This document shows positions 10,030 through 20,372 of a stretch of DNA of 64,000 nucleotides, piece by piece; positions within the stretch are counted from its first letter, which is position 1, and every line of letters begins with the position of its first letter. Under the pieces are notes generated by a model. The model searched no databases. It was not told the DNA's origin and saw only the letters and a list, made by a program, of their open reading frames with translations. The stretch is taken from assembly GCA_947497315.1 (NCBI GenBank), contig CANMFX010000002.1:1-64000 (forward strand), given 5' to 3'. The translations under genes were made by a program, and so were the position numbers. Source of the stretch: an uncultured Sphingomonadaceae bacterium (GTDB taxonomy: Bacteria; Pseudomonadota; Alphaproteobacteria; Sphingomonadales; Sphingomonadaceae).

Positions 10030-10072
10030 AACCAAATGGCCAAGCCGTAGTGACCTGATTCAATTACATTGA

Positions 10073-10801
10073 CTAAGAAGCTAATGGTGCAGGATTGCAT
10101 TGAACAACCACCCAATCCGCCAATTTGGCCGGTGCCGGTATCTTGATTTCACCATAGCCAAGCTCGATCAAATTCAATTCCGCAAGCTGTTTTAGGGCTC
10201 TGTTCAATGAAATACGAGATACGCCTAGCGTATATGCCAGTTCGGACTGGCGACACTCTAGCAAATTTGGGTTCCCGGCGGTGTGCGACATTGACTGTAC
10301 TATCTTGGCAGTCCGCTCGCGGATCGGCAGGCGTCTGATGGCATCGAGCATTTCGAGCAATATGTGGGACCGTATCAACGCAGTCTTGAGTAGAGCACGC
10401 GAAAGTTCTGGTTCCTTGTCATAGAGACGAGTGAACCGTGTTGCCGACATTTGATAGATTTCTGTCTCGCCAGTTGCCGAAACATCATGGGTGCGAGGTA
10501 GCTCGGCAAAAATCGTGAACTCTCCGAAACTTTGTCCCGGACCCAAAAGCGTTGTCATCGATACGGATCCATCAATTCCTATTATCCCTGCATTGGCCGA
10601 GCCGGACCGGACTATGGAAATTCCCGGATTGGCATCACCTCGACTCTGGATGAACTGCCCATCGGTATATTTTACTATGGTCGATTCCTGGCGGACCTTT
10701 TCAGCCAATTCTTCCGGCAATAAATCCATGAAAGCCGGCGCGTTGAGTTGAACAAGATCAAGCATGATTAGAAATGTATAATATTTAACATTTGTGATCA
10801 A
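10073..10801 (-). CDS. Crp/Fnr-family transcriptional regulator
   Basis: cNMP-binding-like N-terminus and HTH (ECRQSELAYTLGVSRISLNRALKQLAELNLIELGYGEIKI); start may be at 10765. Confidence 0.88.
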   Translation of the reverse strand: MITNVKYYTFLIMLDLVQLNAPAFMDLLPEELAEKVRQESTIVKYTDGQFIQSRGDANPGISIVRSGSANAGIIGIDGSVSMTTLLGPGQSFGEFTIFAELPRTHDVSATGETEIYQMSATRFTRLYDKEPELSRALLKTALIRSHILLEMLDAIRRLPIRERTAKIVQSMSHTAGNPNLLECRQSELAYTLGVSRISLNRALKQLAELNLIELGYGEIKIPAPAKLADWVVVQCNPAPLAS

Positions 10802-10857
10802 GATATCTGGCTATCCAATGAGATGACGGAATCAACCCGCCCCGTGGAGAGAGTGTT

Positions 10858-11688
10858 ATGAAACCAGAACTTATTGTGATTTTGCTTATCTTGATCGGTT
10901 TTGCCGTGTTGGAAATGCTGTTTACCAGCTTTTTCAGAAAGCCCGGACAAACTCGCGCAGATGCGATTGTTGAAATTGCCAGCACGCTATCGGTTTCGGT
11001 CATCAGCCAGCCGATTACTTTGGCCGGAGGCTTTGCAGTTGCTGCGTGGCTTGCACCTGGCGCTGCCAATATGTTGGAGACGGTGCCGGTATTGGCTGTG
11101 CTTGGGCTCTTCCTGATCTTTGATGACATGACGCAATATTGGTGGCATCGGCTGTCCCACACACTGCCTTGGCTCTACAATCTGCATAGACCGCATCACA
11201 ATGCCCCGTATCTTTCCATCCGGGTCGTCTATCGCAATAACCTGTTCTATTATTTGTTCATGCCCGGCCTTTGGTTTTCCGGCGCGCTAATCTATCTTGG
11301 CGGCGGTTGGGTTTACGCGGGCTATATCATTGTCAAAATGGCAGTGATTTTCGGTGCGCATAGCGATGTTCGATGGGATGAACCGCTCTATAAGGTAAAA
11401 TGGTTGTCGCCGATCATGTGGGTTGTGGAGCGCACCATCTCTACCCCGGCCACCCACAGCGCACATCATGGCAAGCATGCCGCAGATGGGATCACCAATT
11501 ACAAAGGCAATTTCGGAAATCTGCTGTTCTTCTGGGACGTGCTATTTGGAACGGCTAAGATCACCCGACAATACCCCGCAGAAATGGGTGTTGAGAACTT
11601 GCCTGATACCACTGTGGCAGAACAGTTATTCTGGCCACTTGTGAGCACCAAGCAAAAAGAAACAGTCATGTTGGAGACTGGATCATGA
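10858..11688 (+). CDS. Sterol desaturase family protein
   Basis: Histidine motifs WWHRLSH, HRPHHN, HSAHHGKH. Confidence 0.88.
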   Translation: MKPELIVILLILIGFAVLEMLFTSFFRKPGQTRADAIVEIASTLSVSVISQPITLAGGFAVAAWLAPGAANMLETVPVLAVLGLFLIFDDMTQYWWHRLSHTLPWLYNLHRPHHNAPYLSIRVVYRNNLFYYLFMPGLWFSGALIYLGGGWVYAGYIIVKMAVIFGAHSDVRWDEPLYKVKWLSPIMWVVERTISTPATHSAHHGKHAADGITNYKGNFGNLLFFWDVLFGTAKITRQYPAEMGVENLPDTTVAEQLFWPLVSTKQKETVMLETGS

Positions 11689-13106
11689 ATAAGCAGTGCG
11701 CGTCACTAGTTTCTGCTTTGGCTTTGGGATTACTATCGCCCGGAACCAGTGCTGCCGCATTGGATGTGGTGGCAACTGAGGACAGGCAATCGGCAATATC
11801 CGAACTCGAAGCACAGCAAATATTTGACTATGCCTATCCCCAGGTAATCATGAAGATCAGTCAGGATCTAATGTTCACCGTACCAATCAGAAAGCGCTCG
11901 GTTCCCAATCATTTTATCCATTTCAAACGACTTGCCATGCCGCAAAATAAGGCTGTTGTTCTGGGCAATCGCAATACGCTCTACAGCGTCGGTTGGATCG
12001 ATCTGAGCAAGGGGCCAGTGGTGTTTGAAATCCCGGATATGGGCGATCGTTATTATGTAATGCCGCTTCTCGATGCCTGGACCAATACATTCGAAAGCTT
12101 CGGCTCGCGAACAACTGGCCAAAAGGCGCAGAAATACTTCATTGTGAACCGCGACTGGAGCGGAGAAGTTCCGGAAGGTTACGAGAAGGTGGTCAGCCCG
12201 ACCAACATGGTCTGGATCACCGGCAGGATACAGGCCGACTCACCGCAAGACGCTGTGGCCGCTGGGAAGCTGCAAGACAGATATAAATTGATGACCTATG
12301 CGCAGCATCAGGGTGCAAGCGACCCGTATTTAGACTATCAACCGGAATATCTGGCGATGCAGGTCAGGAAGCCGGTGCCCTATTCGCTGCAAATGACAGC
12401 GGAACAATTCTACGATTCCTTTTTCGGCATGTGGGCAAATAATGCTTCTCCCGAGGAAGATGTAGCGATGATCCGCATCTCGAAGAAGGCTGGTATTCAG
12501 CGTTCCAGGACACGTAAATTCGCTGACCTGTCACCGATTGTTCAGGACACATTGCGCGCTGGATTAAAGGCCAAACAGACGAAATATGTCAAAGATTTTT
12601 ATGACGGAACCAGTCAGACTGAACCATGGATATTCAACCGGGAACGCATGGGCACCTGGGGAACCGACTTCGAACGCCGAACCTACTGGGCGATGTGGGG
12701 CCTAGGTGCCAATTTGGTGGAAGACGCGGTTTACGGGGTGTCGCAGCTGGATGAGACCCTGACTCCACTAAATGGCAGCAATGTTTACAAAATGCATTTC
12801 GAACCAGGTGACCTGCCACCAACATCGGCCTTTTGGTCCGTCACAAATTATGACGAAGAGGGGTATCTGGAAGCAAATGATCAGAACCGCTATTCCCTTG
12901 GTAGTAATCATAAGCTGAAATATAATGCCGATGGCAGTCTTGATTTCTATCTGTCGAACAGCAAACCGGATATTGTAGACGCGAATTGGGTGCCGGCGCC
13001 CAAGGGGAATTTCAAAACGCTGCTCAGGGTTTACTGGCCTGACGAAAAAATTCTGACAGGTGAATGGGCATTGCCACCGCTAAAATTGTTCAAAGGCAAA
13101 GAATAA
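11685..13106 (+). CDS. DUF1254 domain-containing protein
   Basis: Signal peptide; AYPQVIMKISQDLMFTV...VVLGNRNTLYSVGWIDLSKGPVVFEIPDMGDRYYVMPLLDAWTN typical of the family. Confidence 0.85.
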   Translation: MNKQCASLVSALALGLLSPGTSAAALDVVATEDRQSAISELEAQQIFDYAYPQVIMKISQDLMFTVPIRKRSVPNHFIHFKRLAMPQNKAVVLGNRNTLYSVGWIDLSKGPVVFEIPDMGDRYYVMPLLDAWTNTFESFGSRTTGQKAQKYFIVNRDWSGEVPEGYEKVVSPTNMVWITGRIQADSPQDAVAAGKLQDRYKLMTYAQHQGASDPYLDYQPEYLAMQVRKPVPYSLQMTAEQFYDSFFGMWANNASPEEDVAMIRISKKAGIQRSRTRKFADLSPIVQDTLRAGLKAKQTKYVKDFYDGTSQTEPWIFNRERMGTWGTDFERRTYWAMWGLGANLVEDAVYGVSQLDETLTPLNGSNVYKMHFEPGDLPPTSAFWSVTNYDEEGYLEANDQNRYSLGSNHKLKYNADGSLDFYLSNSKPDIVDANWVPAPKGNFKTLLRVYWPDEKILTGEWALPPLKLFKGKE

Positions 13107-13110
13107 GCAT

Positions 13111-14292
13111 ATGCAAAAAACACAAGAAATTTCATTTGATGGACTCCGTCCTCCCTGTCCGTGGATGGCCGAGAGCCATGCGCTGTGGCGTGACAGTGTC
13201 CGCAATTTTGTAGACCGGGAAATCATGCCCCACGTTGAAGAATGGGAAAACGCCGGACGCATTCCACGCGAACTGTATCCAAAGGCGGCCGAAGCCGGAT
13301 TGCTTGGAATGAACTATCCGGAAACGCTTGGCGGTGCGGGCGACGAGACGGATGCTTTCCATGCAATTATCACCAGCGAGGAATTGTCCCGGGCTGGCGC
13401 CGGGGGCATCTCCGCTGCTTTGATGATCCATGGCATCGGTTTGCCTCCCGTAATGAAGCTGGGAACCGAAGCGATGCAACAGGAAATCGTTCCGCAAGTT
13501 CTTTCGGGCGACAAGCAGATTAGTTTGGGTATCACCGAACCATCAGGAGGTTCTGATGTTGCAAAACTAAAAACCAAGGCTGTACGTGATGGCAATGGCT
13601 GGCGGATCAACGGATCCAAAACTTTCATCACCGGCGGGATGACCTCTCAATGGTTGACCACTGCCGTGCGCACCGGCGAAGATGGTATGGCGGGAATTTC
13701 CCTCATGCTTGTCGATCTGGAAAGCGAAGGCGTTAGCCGGACCGAATTACCAAAAATGGGCTGGTGGAGCAGTGATACTGCTACAATCCACTTTGATGAT
13801 GTTTTTGTCCCCGCCGACAATCTGATCGGCCACGAAAATCAGGGCTTTTACGGTATCATGGCCAATTTCAACGGCGAACGGCTGGGCATGGCGGCGCAGG
13901 CTACCGCCTTTGCCCGGGCCTGCATTGAAGACGCCGCCGCCTGGGCGCAGGAACGCCAGACATTCGGTAAACGTCTCGCAGATCATCAAGTGATAAGGCA
14001 CAAAATGGCCAGCATGGCGCAGCGTGTTTGGGCAACCACAACATTTCTCGACAATTGCGCATGGCGAGTCATGAACGGCGAGAGCCCCGTCGCCGAACTC
14101 GCGATGCTAAAAGTGCAGGCTACCGAAACAATGGAATATTGTGCGCGTGAAGCGATGCAGATGCTGGGAGGTGCAGGCTTCATTCGGGGACATCGCGTCG
14201 AACGCATCTATCGCGAAGTTCGTGTGATGGCGATTGGCGGCGGTTCAGAGGAAATCATGCGGGATCTGGCATCTCGTCAGATGGGCTTCTAA
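13111..14292 (+). CDS. Acyl-CoA dehydrogenase family protein
   Basis: GITEPSGGSDVAKLKTKAVRDGNGWRINGSKTFITGG; REAMQMLGGAGFIRGHRVERIYREVRVMAIGGGSEEIM. Confidence 0.93.
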   Translation: MQKTQEISFDGLRPPCPWMAESHALWRDSVRNFVDREIMPHVEEWENAGRIPRELYPKAAEAGLLGMNYPETLGGAGDETDAFHAIITSEELSRAGAGGISAALMIHGIGLPPVMKLGTEAMQQEIVPQVLSGDKQISLGITEPSGGSDVAKLKTKAVRDGNGWRINGSKTFITGGMTSQWLTTAVRTGEDGMAGISLMLVDLESEGVSRTELPKMGWWSSDTATIHFDDVFVPADNLIGHENQGFYGIMANFNGERLGMAAQATAFARACIEDAAAWAQERQTFGKRLADHQVIRHKMASMAQRVWATTTFLDNCAWRVMNGESPVAELAMLKVQATETMEYCAREAMQMLGGAGFIRGHRVERIYREVRVMAIGGGSEEIMRDLASRQMGF

Positions 14293-14623
14293 CTAGGTGG
14301 GTCCCAGGCTAAGCGGGCGGGGTGTCGCCATGATTATCGCGACACAAACAGCAATGCTCCAAATGGTACCGAAGTCTAGTCGAATATTGGACGGCCTCGG
14401 CCTTGTCGAGTACCACGCTTTCGATCAATCTTCACTCAATGGAGCAACCCAATAACAAATCTTTTTTCATCGGCCTAAAACTGCTCGTTCCTATAAAGTC
14501 TATTATTTAGGCCTCAGCTTCTCAATAACCTGAGCGTCCACCCAATAAACATCTCCTTCTTTTGGCCGAACAGTGCTTATTATATTTGCTCACCCAGAAT
14601 CCCCATCCTGCAATCACGCAGTC

Positions 14624-15637
14624 CTATTTGCGAAAACGACTGGGCATCGATCCTGTCCAATGTTTGAATGCGCGACGAAAATTGGTGGTTTCTGTATAGC
14701 CAAGCCGCGCAGCTATCTGGTCCATATTCATCTCCGTATTCTCGAGATAGTCTAGAGCGAGATTTTTCCTGACGTCGTCCTGCAGTTTCCGGAAGGAGGT
14801 GCTTAGAGAGTCAAGCTTCCTTCGGAGCGTACGTGAGCTCATCGCCATGGACGAAGCGACGTTCTCCATATCGGGCATGTTGCCAGGGCTCCTCAGCAGC
14901 TCGCGGCGAACCTGCAGGAGGAAATCATCCTCTCCGCGATGACGGGAGACCAGTTGCTCGGCCAATTGCAGGCAAATTGCGGCGCTCGCTGAATCAGAGG
15001 TTCGCAGTGGCCGGTCCTTGGGCGGCCTTGTCCAGACAATATTATGAGGTCGATTATAGTGAATGGGACAATCGAAATATTGGTTATATTTGCGAGCATA
15101 AACCGGTTTGGAATAGCTAAGCTCAATTTCAAGCGGCTGCATTGGCTCCTGCAGATATTCTGATGATACACGCATTATCCCAACGATATTTTCTTCGACA
15201 CAAAATGGCACCAGCCGTTCGATCGGATAAATGGGGTCCATCTGAATCCGTTGCCGGTCATTTTCCACGCTGGTTGAAGTGTGCATCAAACTGGGCGCGG
15301 CCTGATAATATTTGGGACCAATAGCTGCGGCCTCCATCTCATTGGCGCTGCTCATGATTGCATAACCCAGTGCACCCCAGGTTCCTACGGTCTCGGCATC
15401 GCCAACTTTTAATCCCAGCCAGGGTATGGGGGAAAGCTTTAACGCCGCATCGATCATCGCAAACATCTGATTGAAACTCAGGAACTCGTCCTGCTTAGCC
15501 AGCTTGTCCTCATCGAAATCGAGGTGTTCGAACAGCTGTTCGGGCGATATGCCCAGATCTTTCAACACCGCGACAATCAGGTTTGCCACCTGAAGCGACA
15601 AAACCGGTCGATCAAAATTTTCCAGGTCAAAGCGCAA
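14624..15637 (-). CDS. AraC-family transcriptional regulator (AraC-binding-type N-terminus)
   Basis: C-terminal AraC HTH (YLENTEMNMDQIAARLGYTETTNFRRAFKHWTGSMPSRFRK). Confidence 0.9.
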   Translation of the reverse strand: MRFDLENFDRPVLSLQVANLIVAVLKDLGISPEQLFEHLDFDEDKLAKQDEFLSFNQMFAMIDAALKLSPIPWLGLKVGDAETVGTWGALGYAIMSSANEMEAAAIGPKYYQAAPSLMHTSTSVENDRQRIQMDPIYPIERLVPFCVEENIVGIMRVSSEYLQEPMQPLEIELSYSKPVYARKYNQYFDCPIHYNRPHNIVWTRPPKDRPLRTSDSASAAICLQLAEQLVSRHRGEDDFLLQVRRELLRSPGNMPDMENVASSMAMSSRTLRRKLDSLSTSFRKLQDDVRKNLALDYLENTEMNMDQIAARLGYTETTNFRRAFKHWTGSMPSRFRK

Positions 15638-15738
15638 AACCGTTGTCCGAAAATGATCCTTTATTGTCCTCTGCTAACCTGTCGACTCCAATTTTACCAG
15701 CGTAAACCCTTGAACATAAAAACAAGGAGGTTTGCACA

Positions 15739-16245
15739 ATGTCACTACCGGAAGTCATTAATCATCAGGATCATCTGCTGAGCATCAACATCAACGAGCA
15801 GGAAGGCGTTCAGCATCCCACGGACGGATATTTTCTGCAGCCGCTGTTTCTGGATGCAGAAAACGGCACTTGGGTTCTTTATGCAAAATTTCCGCCGGGA
15901 ACATTGCTGCCACGCCATTTCCATACTGGCACGGTGCATTTCTTCACCACGAAGGGCACCTGGAATTATGTGGAATATCCCGAAGATAAGCAGACGGCTG
16001 GCAGCTATCTCTATGAACCGGGTGGATCCATTCATCAGTTTTCGGTTCCTGAAGATGCCAAAGAAAATGCCGAAGGCTTCATGGTGGTCAGCGGAGCCAA
16101 TGTGAATTTTGATGACGACGACAATCTGATCGACATCACAGACGCTGGATCGATTGAGCAGGCGATATTGGCTGTTTGCCAGATGATGGGCCGCGATGCA
16201 CCGCGTTATATCCGCCCCGGCGCAGCAGCTGCATTTTCATACTAA
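15739..16245 (+). CDS. Cupin-domain protein (2,4'-dihydroxyacetophenone dioxygenase-like)
   Basis: Cupin motif PPGTLLPRHFHTGTVHFFTTKGTWNYVEYP...GGSIHQF; Shine-Dalgarno AAGGAGG. Confidence 0.8.
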   Translation: MSLPEVINHQDHLLSININEQEGVQHPTDGYFLQPLFLDAENGTWVLYAKFPPGTLLPRHFHTGTVHFFTTKGTWNYVEYPEDKQTAGSYLYEPGGSIHQFSVPEDAKENAEGFMVVSGANVNFDDDDNLIDITDAGSIEQAILAVCQMMGRDAPRYIRPGAAAAFSY

Positions 16246-16269
16246 AACTCCAAGATTGGGAGAGGACCA

Positions 16270-17589
16270 ATGAAAATCGCAGTTATCGGTGCCGGAATCG
16301 CTGGATTGGCGGCAAGTCATGAATTTCAAAAGCTTGGCCATCAGGTCGAGATTTACGAAGCGACAGAAAGAGCCGGAGGACGCGGGCGCCTTTTGAACCG
16401 TCCCGGCACCGACGACTGGGCTGATGTGGGATCGCAATATTTCCACACCAATTACGAATTTGGTTTGAAATTGATTGACGAACTGGGGCTGACGCCAAAG
16501 TTGAAAGCGATCAAGGGCCAGACCAGGGTATTCACAGGCAAAGGCCAAGATCAATCCTATCTGTTGAACCCACGTTTGCCCTGGATCAATCCGGGCGGCA
16601 TTTCAGGGAATTTGAAAGTTGCCTGGTACCTGGTGCGTATGTTGCTGAAACATCGCTCGCACACATTTGCCGCGGATGCGTCAATGGCCGCGTATGACAG
16701 TCAACTGGCACTGGAAACAACGTCGGATGAATTTGTCCAGGATCACATCATCCGCATGATGAGCTTGATCGGCGGACTAAGCGAGCCAGCCAGCACAAAA
16801 GTCAATTTGCTGCAGATTTTTCGTCTGGTCAAAATCGTGATGCTGACTGGTTATGTCTCACTCGAAGGCGGCACGGCTACGCTACATGCCGAACTCGCTA
16901 AGCGCGCTACCATTCACTACAACAGCCCGGTCAAATCTCTGGTCGAAGAAAATGGCCGAACCACTGGCCTTGTTCTCGAAAGCGGAGAACGGGTTGATGC
17001 CGACCATGTCGTCATGGCCGCCCCTGCAACCAAGGCGGCAGAGCTGGTACCAGCTGAATGGGTAACTGAGAAAGCCTACCTTTCCGGTATCGAAATGCCG
17101 CCTGCTATACTGGTTTCACTATTTCTGGATCGCCCGCTGGAGAACGATGTCTGGACCTACTTCCTGCCGTTCGAAAATGAAGGTTCGGTCAGCTTTTGCG
17201 TCGATACGCATCAGAAAAGCCCGGACAATACACCTTCTGGAAAAGCGACATTGCAGGCCTGGATTCTCAATCCAAAATCAGTTGCCCTGGTCGACAAGAC
17301 AGATGAAGAACTGGCTCGCATCGTTCGCAAAGATATTGCGCCCTATTTACCCAAAGTTGACAATGCCATCGAGGGTTTTTCAGTAACGCGCCACCATAAT
17401 GCTGTTCCACAAGCAACCGTTGGTCACAATGCGCGGACACTCGATTTTCTGAAATCAGCCCAGCAGCGAAAGGGCCTGTCGTTCTGCGGCGATTATATGT
17501 CGGGTGGCTATATGGAAAGCGCCCTTTGGAGCGTTAATCACGCACTCTCAGATTTTCCAAACCATGAAGAATTGAAACAAGCCGCCTAG
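16270..17589 (+). CDS. NAD(P)/FAD-dependent oxidoreductase (amine oxidase / phytoene desaturase-like)
   Basis: N-terminal GAGIAGLAASHEFQKLGHQVEIYEATERAGGRGR; C-terminal CGDYMSGGYMESALWS. Confidence 0.88.
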   Translation: MKIAVIGAGIAGLAASHEFQKLGHQVEIYEATERAGGRGRLLNRPGTDDWADVGSQYFHTNYEFGLKLIDELGLTPKLKAIKGQTRVFTGKGQDQSYLLNPRLPWINPGGISGNLKVAWYLVRMLLKHRSHTFAADASMAAYDSQLALETTSDEFVQDHIIRMMSLIGGLSEPASTKVNLLQIFRLVKIVMLTGYVSLEGGTATLHAELAKRATIHYNSPVKSLVEENGRTTGLVLESGERVDADHVVMAAPATKAAELVPAEWVTEKAYLSGIEMPPAILVSLFLDRPLENDVWTYFLPFENEGSVSFCVDTHQKSPDNTPSGKATLQAWILNPKSVALVDKTDEELARIVRKDIAPYLPKVDNAIEGFSVTRHHNAVPQATVGHNARTLDFLKSAQQRKGLSFCGDYMSGGYMESALWSVNHALSDFPNHEELKQAA

Positions 17590-17615
17590 TTGGCGCCAGG
17601 ACAGGATTACTCATA

Positions 17616-18314
17616 ATGTCTTCTCTAAACTCTGAAATCCCAGGCCGAAAGCTTGCCGCTATCACGGCCATCCTCTCTCTGCCTTTTGCTTATCTGACGC
17701 AGTTTCTTTTTATGAGTGCATCAGGCGGTGACGTATCGATCTTCCATGATGGACAGCAGATGATGAGCCTCGCAGGCGAGCAAGCGAACCTGTTTTACGC
17801 CGCAATGTGGACCGACATTCTCGGCTACTATCTGATCTTTCTGCCGCTGATCATATATGCATGGAAGGCGCTTCGGCATATCGACGAAAACCTGACGGAC
17901 ATCGCCTTCCTCTGCGGTTTGATCTATTGCCTGCTCGGTGCATTCGGCGCGGTCCATATGGCTGGCGCTTTTGAGGCTCTTCACAATGATATTGCTAGTC
18001 CTGGCCAAGCCGCCGCCTGGGAGGCAACCATCGGTGGCAGCTGGCGGGGCTTCTGGCTGCTGGAGGCAATCTTGGCCGCTATCTGGTTGGGTGGTCTGGC
18101 AAAACTCCTCTACGTCGCCGGATTAAAGGGGCTGGCAATTGGCGCGGGTATCCTGGCCTCAATCTGGACCGTCCAGTTCTTCGCTTCGCATTTGGGACAG
18201 ACTGAAATTTCCGATGCCGCGTTGGCAATGGTTGTCATGCTGTCACCACTTTGGTCGGTCTGGCTGGGGGCCGCATTGTTGCGGGATCAGTCACAACCAG
18301 CTGCAACACGATAA
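17616..18314 (+). CDS. Hypothetical integral membrane protein
   Basis: 232-aa ORF with several hydrophobic segments, co-oriented with neighbours. Confidence 0.7.
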   Translation: MSSLNSEIPGRKLAAITAILSLPFAYLTQFLFMSASGGDVSIFHDGQQMMSLAGEQANLFYAAMWTDILGYYLIFLPLIIYAWKALRHIDENLTDIAFLCGLIYCLLGAFGAVHMAGAFEALHNDIASPGQAAAWEATIGGSWRGFWLLEAILAAIWLGGLAKLLYVAGLKGLAIGAGILASIWTVQFFASHLGQTEISDAALAMVVMLSPLWSVWLGAALLRDQSQPAATR

Positions 18315-18336
18315 TCATCAGACTGGGAGAAGAAAA

Positions 18337-19920
18337 ATGGATCGACCATGGTTTTATCCGAACAAGGTAAGCGCTGCCCCGGGAGAGACAGTGACCTTGT
18401 TCGCGAGCGCACCTGCCTCACCATGCACCCTGACGATTTCTCGCATCGGTGCCGAGGTGAGGCAGGTCGCCAAATTTGACAATATTGAAATCGGCCATCA
18501 CGCTATTCCCGAAGATGCCGACACCAATGGATGCCAATGGCCAGAAACCTTCACTTTTGAAATCGGCGAAGATTGGGAAACCGGATATTATGACCTGACC
18601 CTGTCCGGTCCGGACGGTTCGAAGAGTCAGCATTTTATCTGCGTTCGCAAGGCGGTATCGGCAGCCAAAGCAAAAGCCGTTTTGATCCTCGCAACAAATA
18701 CTTATGCAGCCTATAATTATTGGGGCGGCAGCAACGCCTATGCCGATGTGATTGCGCTGATGGAGGGCAAAGTCACGCCGGATGAATCGCGTGATGGTGC
18801 GATTGGTCGATTGTCCCGCATGCGGCCCTATCCCCAAGGGCTTATTTCGCCGCCGGGCGAACCGCCGCGTCTGATCAATTATGAACCCCGCGATGTTGGC
18901 CAGATGCCAATGCCCGGCAATATGGAATGGATGGTCGAGCATAAGCCGTCACCCTATGACGGCGCCGCGTGTTTCCTGAAAAAATGGGAACATGTCTTCA
19001 CCCAATGGGCTGAGGAAAATGGGTACGATCTTGATTTCCTGACCGATCATGATTTCGAGACCAATCCCGATGCGCTTGTCGGATACGACACTGCGATGGT
19101 CGTTGGACACAGCGAATATTGGTCAGTCAACCAACGCTTTGGAATAGAACATTTTGTCAACCAGGGCGGTAACTTCATCAGTTTTTCCGGCAACACCTGC
19201 TATTGGAAAATACGCTGGGAAGATGATTGCCAGACCATGGTCGCGCACAAGTGGGCGGGCGAAGCAAATGATCCGCTTTGGGCCAATCCGTCAACCCGAA
19301 AGGATGCAACCCATCTATGGTCCCATCCGGCGTTCGAGGCGCCGGAAGCGCGCTTCCTTGGTTTATCGTTCCTTTATGGCGGCTATCATCGCATTGCCAT
19401 GTGTGCTGCCCGCGGGAGCGCCGCCTATACTATCTACAATGACATGCATTGGGCCTTGGAAGATACGGACCTTTACTATGGCGATGTGATTGGTGGCAAG
19501 GTTCCACTGATCGGTTATGAAAATGACGGTTGCCCTATCCAGTTTGGGGAAGATGGTTTGCCGAAACCAGGCGGTGGATTGGGCGTACCAGAAAACCTGG
19601 AAATCATTGCCATGACTCCTGCCACTTTGGCGGAATCAGACCGCAACCCCTTCCCCAAGGTCATCCCGCTCGAAGATCGTGAAATCCTGACGCGGGTTAC
19701 CTTTGGCGAAGACACACCAGAAACGCGCGCAAAACTAATGCGAGGTCATGCCGTCATGGCAAGCTTCAAATGCGGCAAAGGTGAAGTGTTTAACGCCGGC
19801 ACCACAGAATGGGTGCACGGTCTTGATGCCAAGGATCCATTTATCGAGAAAATCACGACCAATGTCATGACCCGGTTTGGGTTGTGCCGAAACGTCCGGA
19901 AAGGAAATCAAAATGAATGA
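18337..19920 (+). CDS. N,N-dimethylformamidase large (beta) subunit-like protein
   Basis: MDRPWFYPNKVSAAPGETVTLFAS...LATNTYAAYNYWGGSNAY; start placed at ATG 18337 behind 'gggagaag' instead of the 18139 ORF limit. Confidence 0.75.
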   Translation: MDRPWFYPNKVSAAPGETVTLFASAPASPCTLTISRIGAEVRQVAKFDNIEIGHHAIPEDADTNGCQWPETFTFEIGEDWETGYYDLTLSGPDGSKSQHFICVRKAVSAAKAKAVLILATNTYAAYNYWGGSNAYADVIALMEGKVTPDESRDGAIGRLSRMRPYPQGLISPPGEPPRLINYEPRDVGQMPMPGNMEWMVEHKPSPYDGAACFLKKWEHVFTQWAEENGYDLDFLTDHDFETNPDALVGYDTAMVVGHSEYWSVNQRFGIEHFVNQGGNFISFSGNTCYWKIRWEDDCQTMVAHKWAGEANDPLWANPSTRKDATHLWSHPAFEAPEARFLGLSFLYGGYHRIAMCAARGSAAYTIYNDMHWALEDTDLYYGDVIGGKVPLIGYENDGCPIQFGEDGLPKPGGGLGVPENLEIIAMTPATLAESDRNPFPKVIPLEDREILTRVTFGEDTPETRAKLMRGHAVMASFKCGKGEVFNAGTTEWVHGLDAKDPFIEKITTNVMTRFGLCRNVRKGNQNE

Positions 19921-20308
19921 CGAAAGAGCCAGTTTAGATATGATCAGTTTCATTCCGCCGCTTATTCCTGATCGGTTGGACGAAGCAGCAGATCATTTTG
20001 CCGACGATTTTGAATGGCACTATTTCAACAAGCATCTGCCGCAAATCACCAAGACCTATGAAGGATTGAATGGATTCAAACAGTTTTTCAAGGATCTCGC
20101 AGAGATTACGGGCGGAACTTTCAACGTAAATCTTAAGGAAGCTTATGCTCTCGGTAATGAATTCGTGATCGTTCATGCACTGCCCAATATGACACTGGAT
20201 GGACAATCCTTTGAAACCGATGCGGCAGTGGTGTGGCGTATTGTTGATGGTAAAATCGCCGAAGCCTGGGACATTCCGGGCGTGAATTCGGCAATCAGAC
20301 AGGACTAG
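19913..20308 (+). CDS. SnoaL/NTF2-like protein
   Basis: Short alpha+beta fold ORF (FADDFEWHYFNKHLP...VVWRIVDGKIAEAWDIPG); start overlaps the upstream gene. Confidence 0.75.
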   Translation: MNDERASLDMISFIPPLIPDRLDEAADHFADDFEWHYFNKHLPQITKTYEGLNGFKQFFKDLAEITGGTFNVNLKEAYALGNEFVIVHALPNMTLDGQSFETDAAVVWRIVDGKIAEAWDIPGVNSAIRQD

Positions 20309-20372
20309 CAGCTCCCCGGCCATTGGCCTGGGACAAGTTCTCAATCCTCACATATCTAAAATAGGACATATC

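Noticed and set aside
14305-14345. GTGTCGC/GCGACAC hairpin after the acyl-CoA dehydrogenase gene as a terminator
   Set aside because: No T-tract after the stem, and it does not match the TGTCCGC hairpin family.
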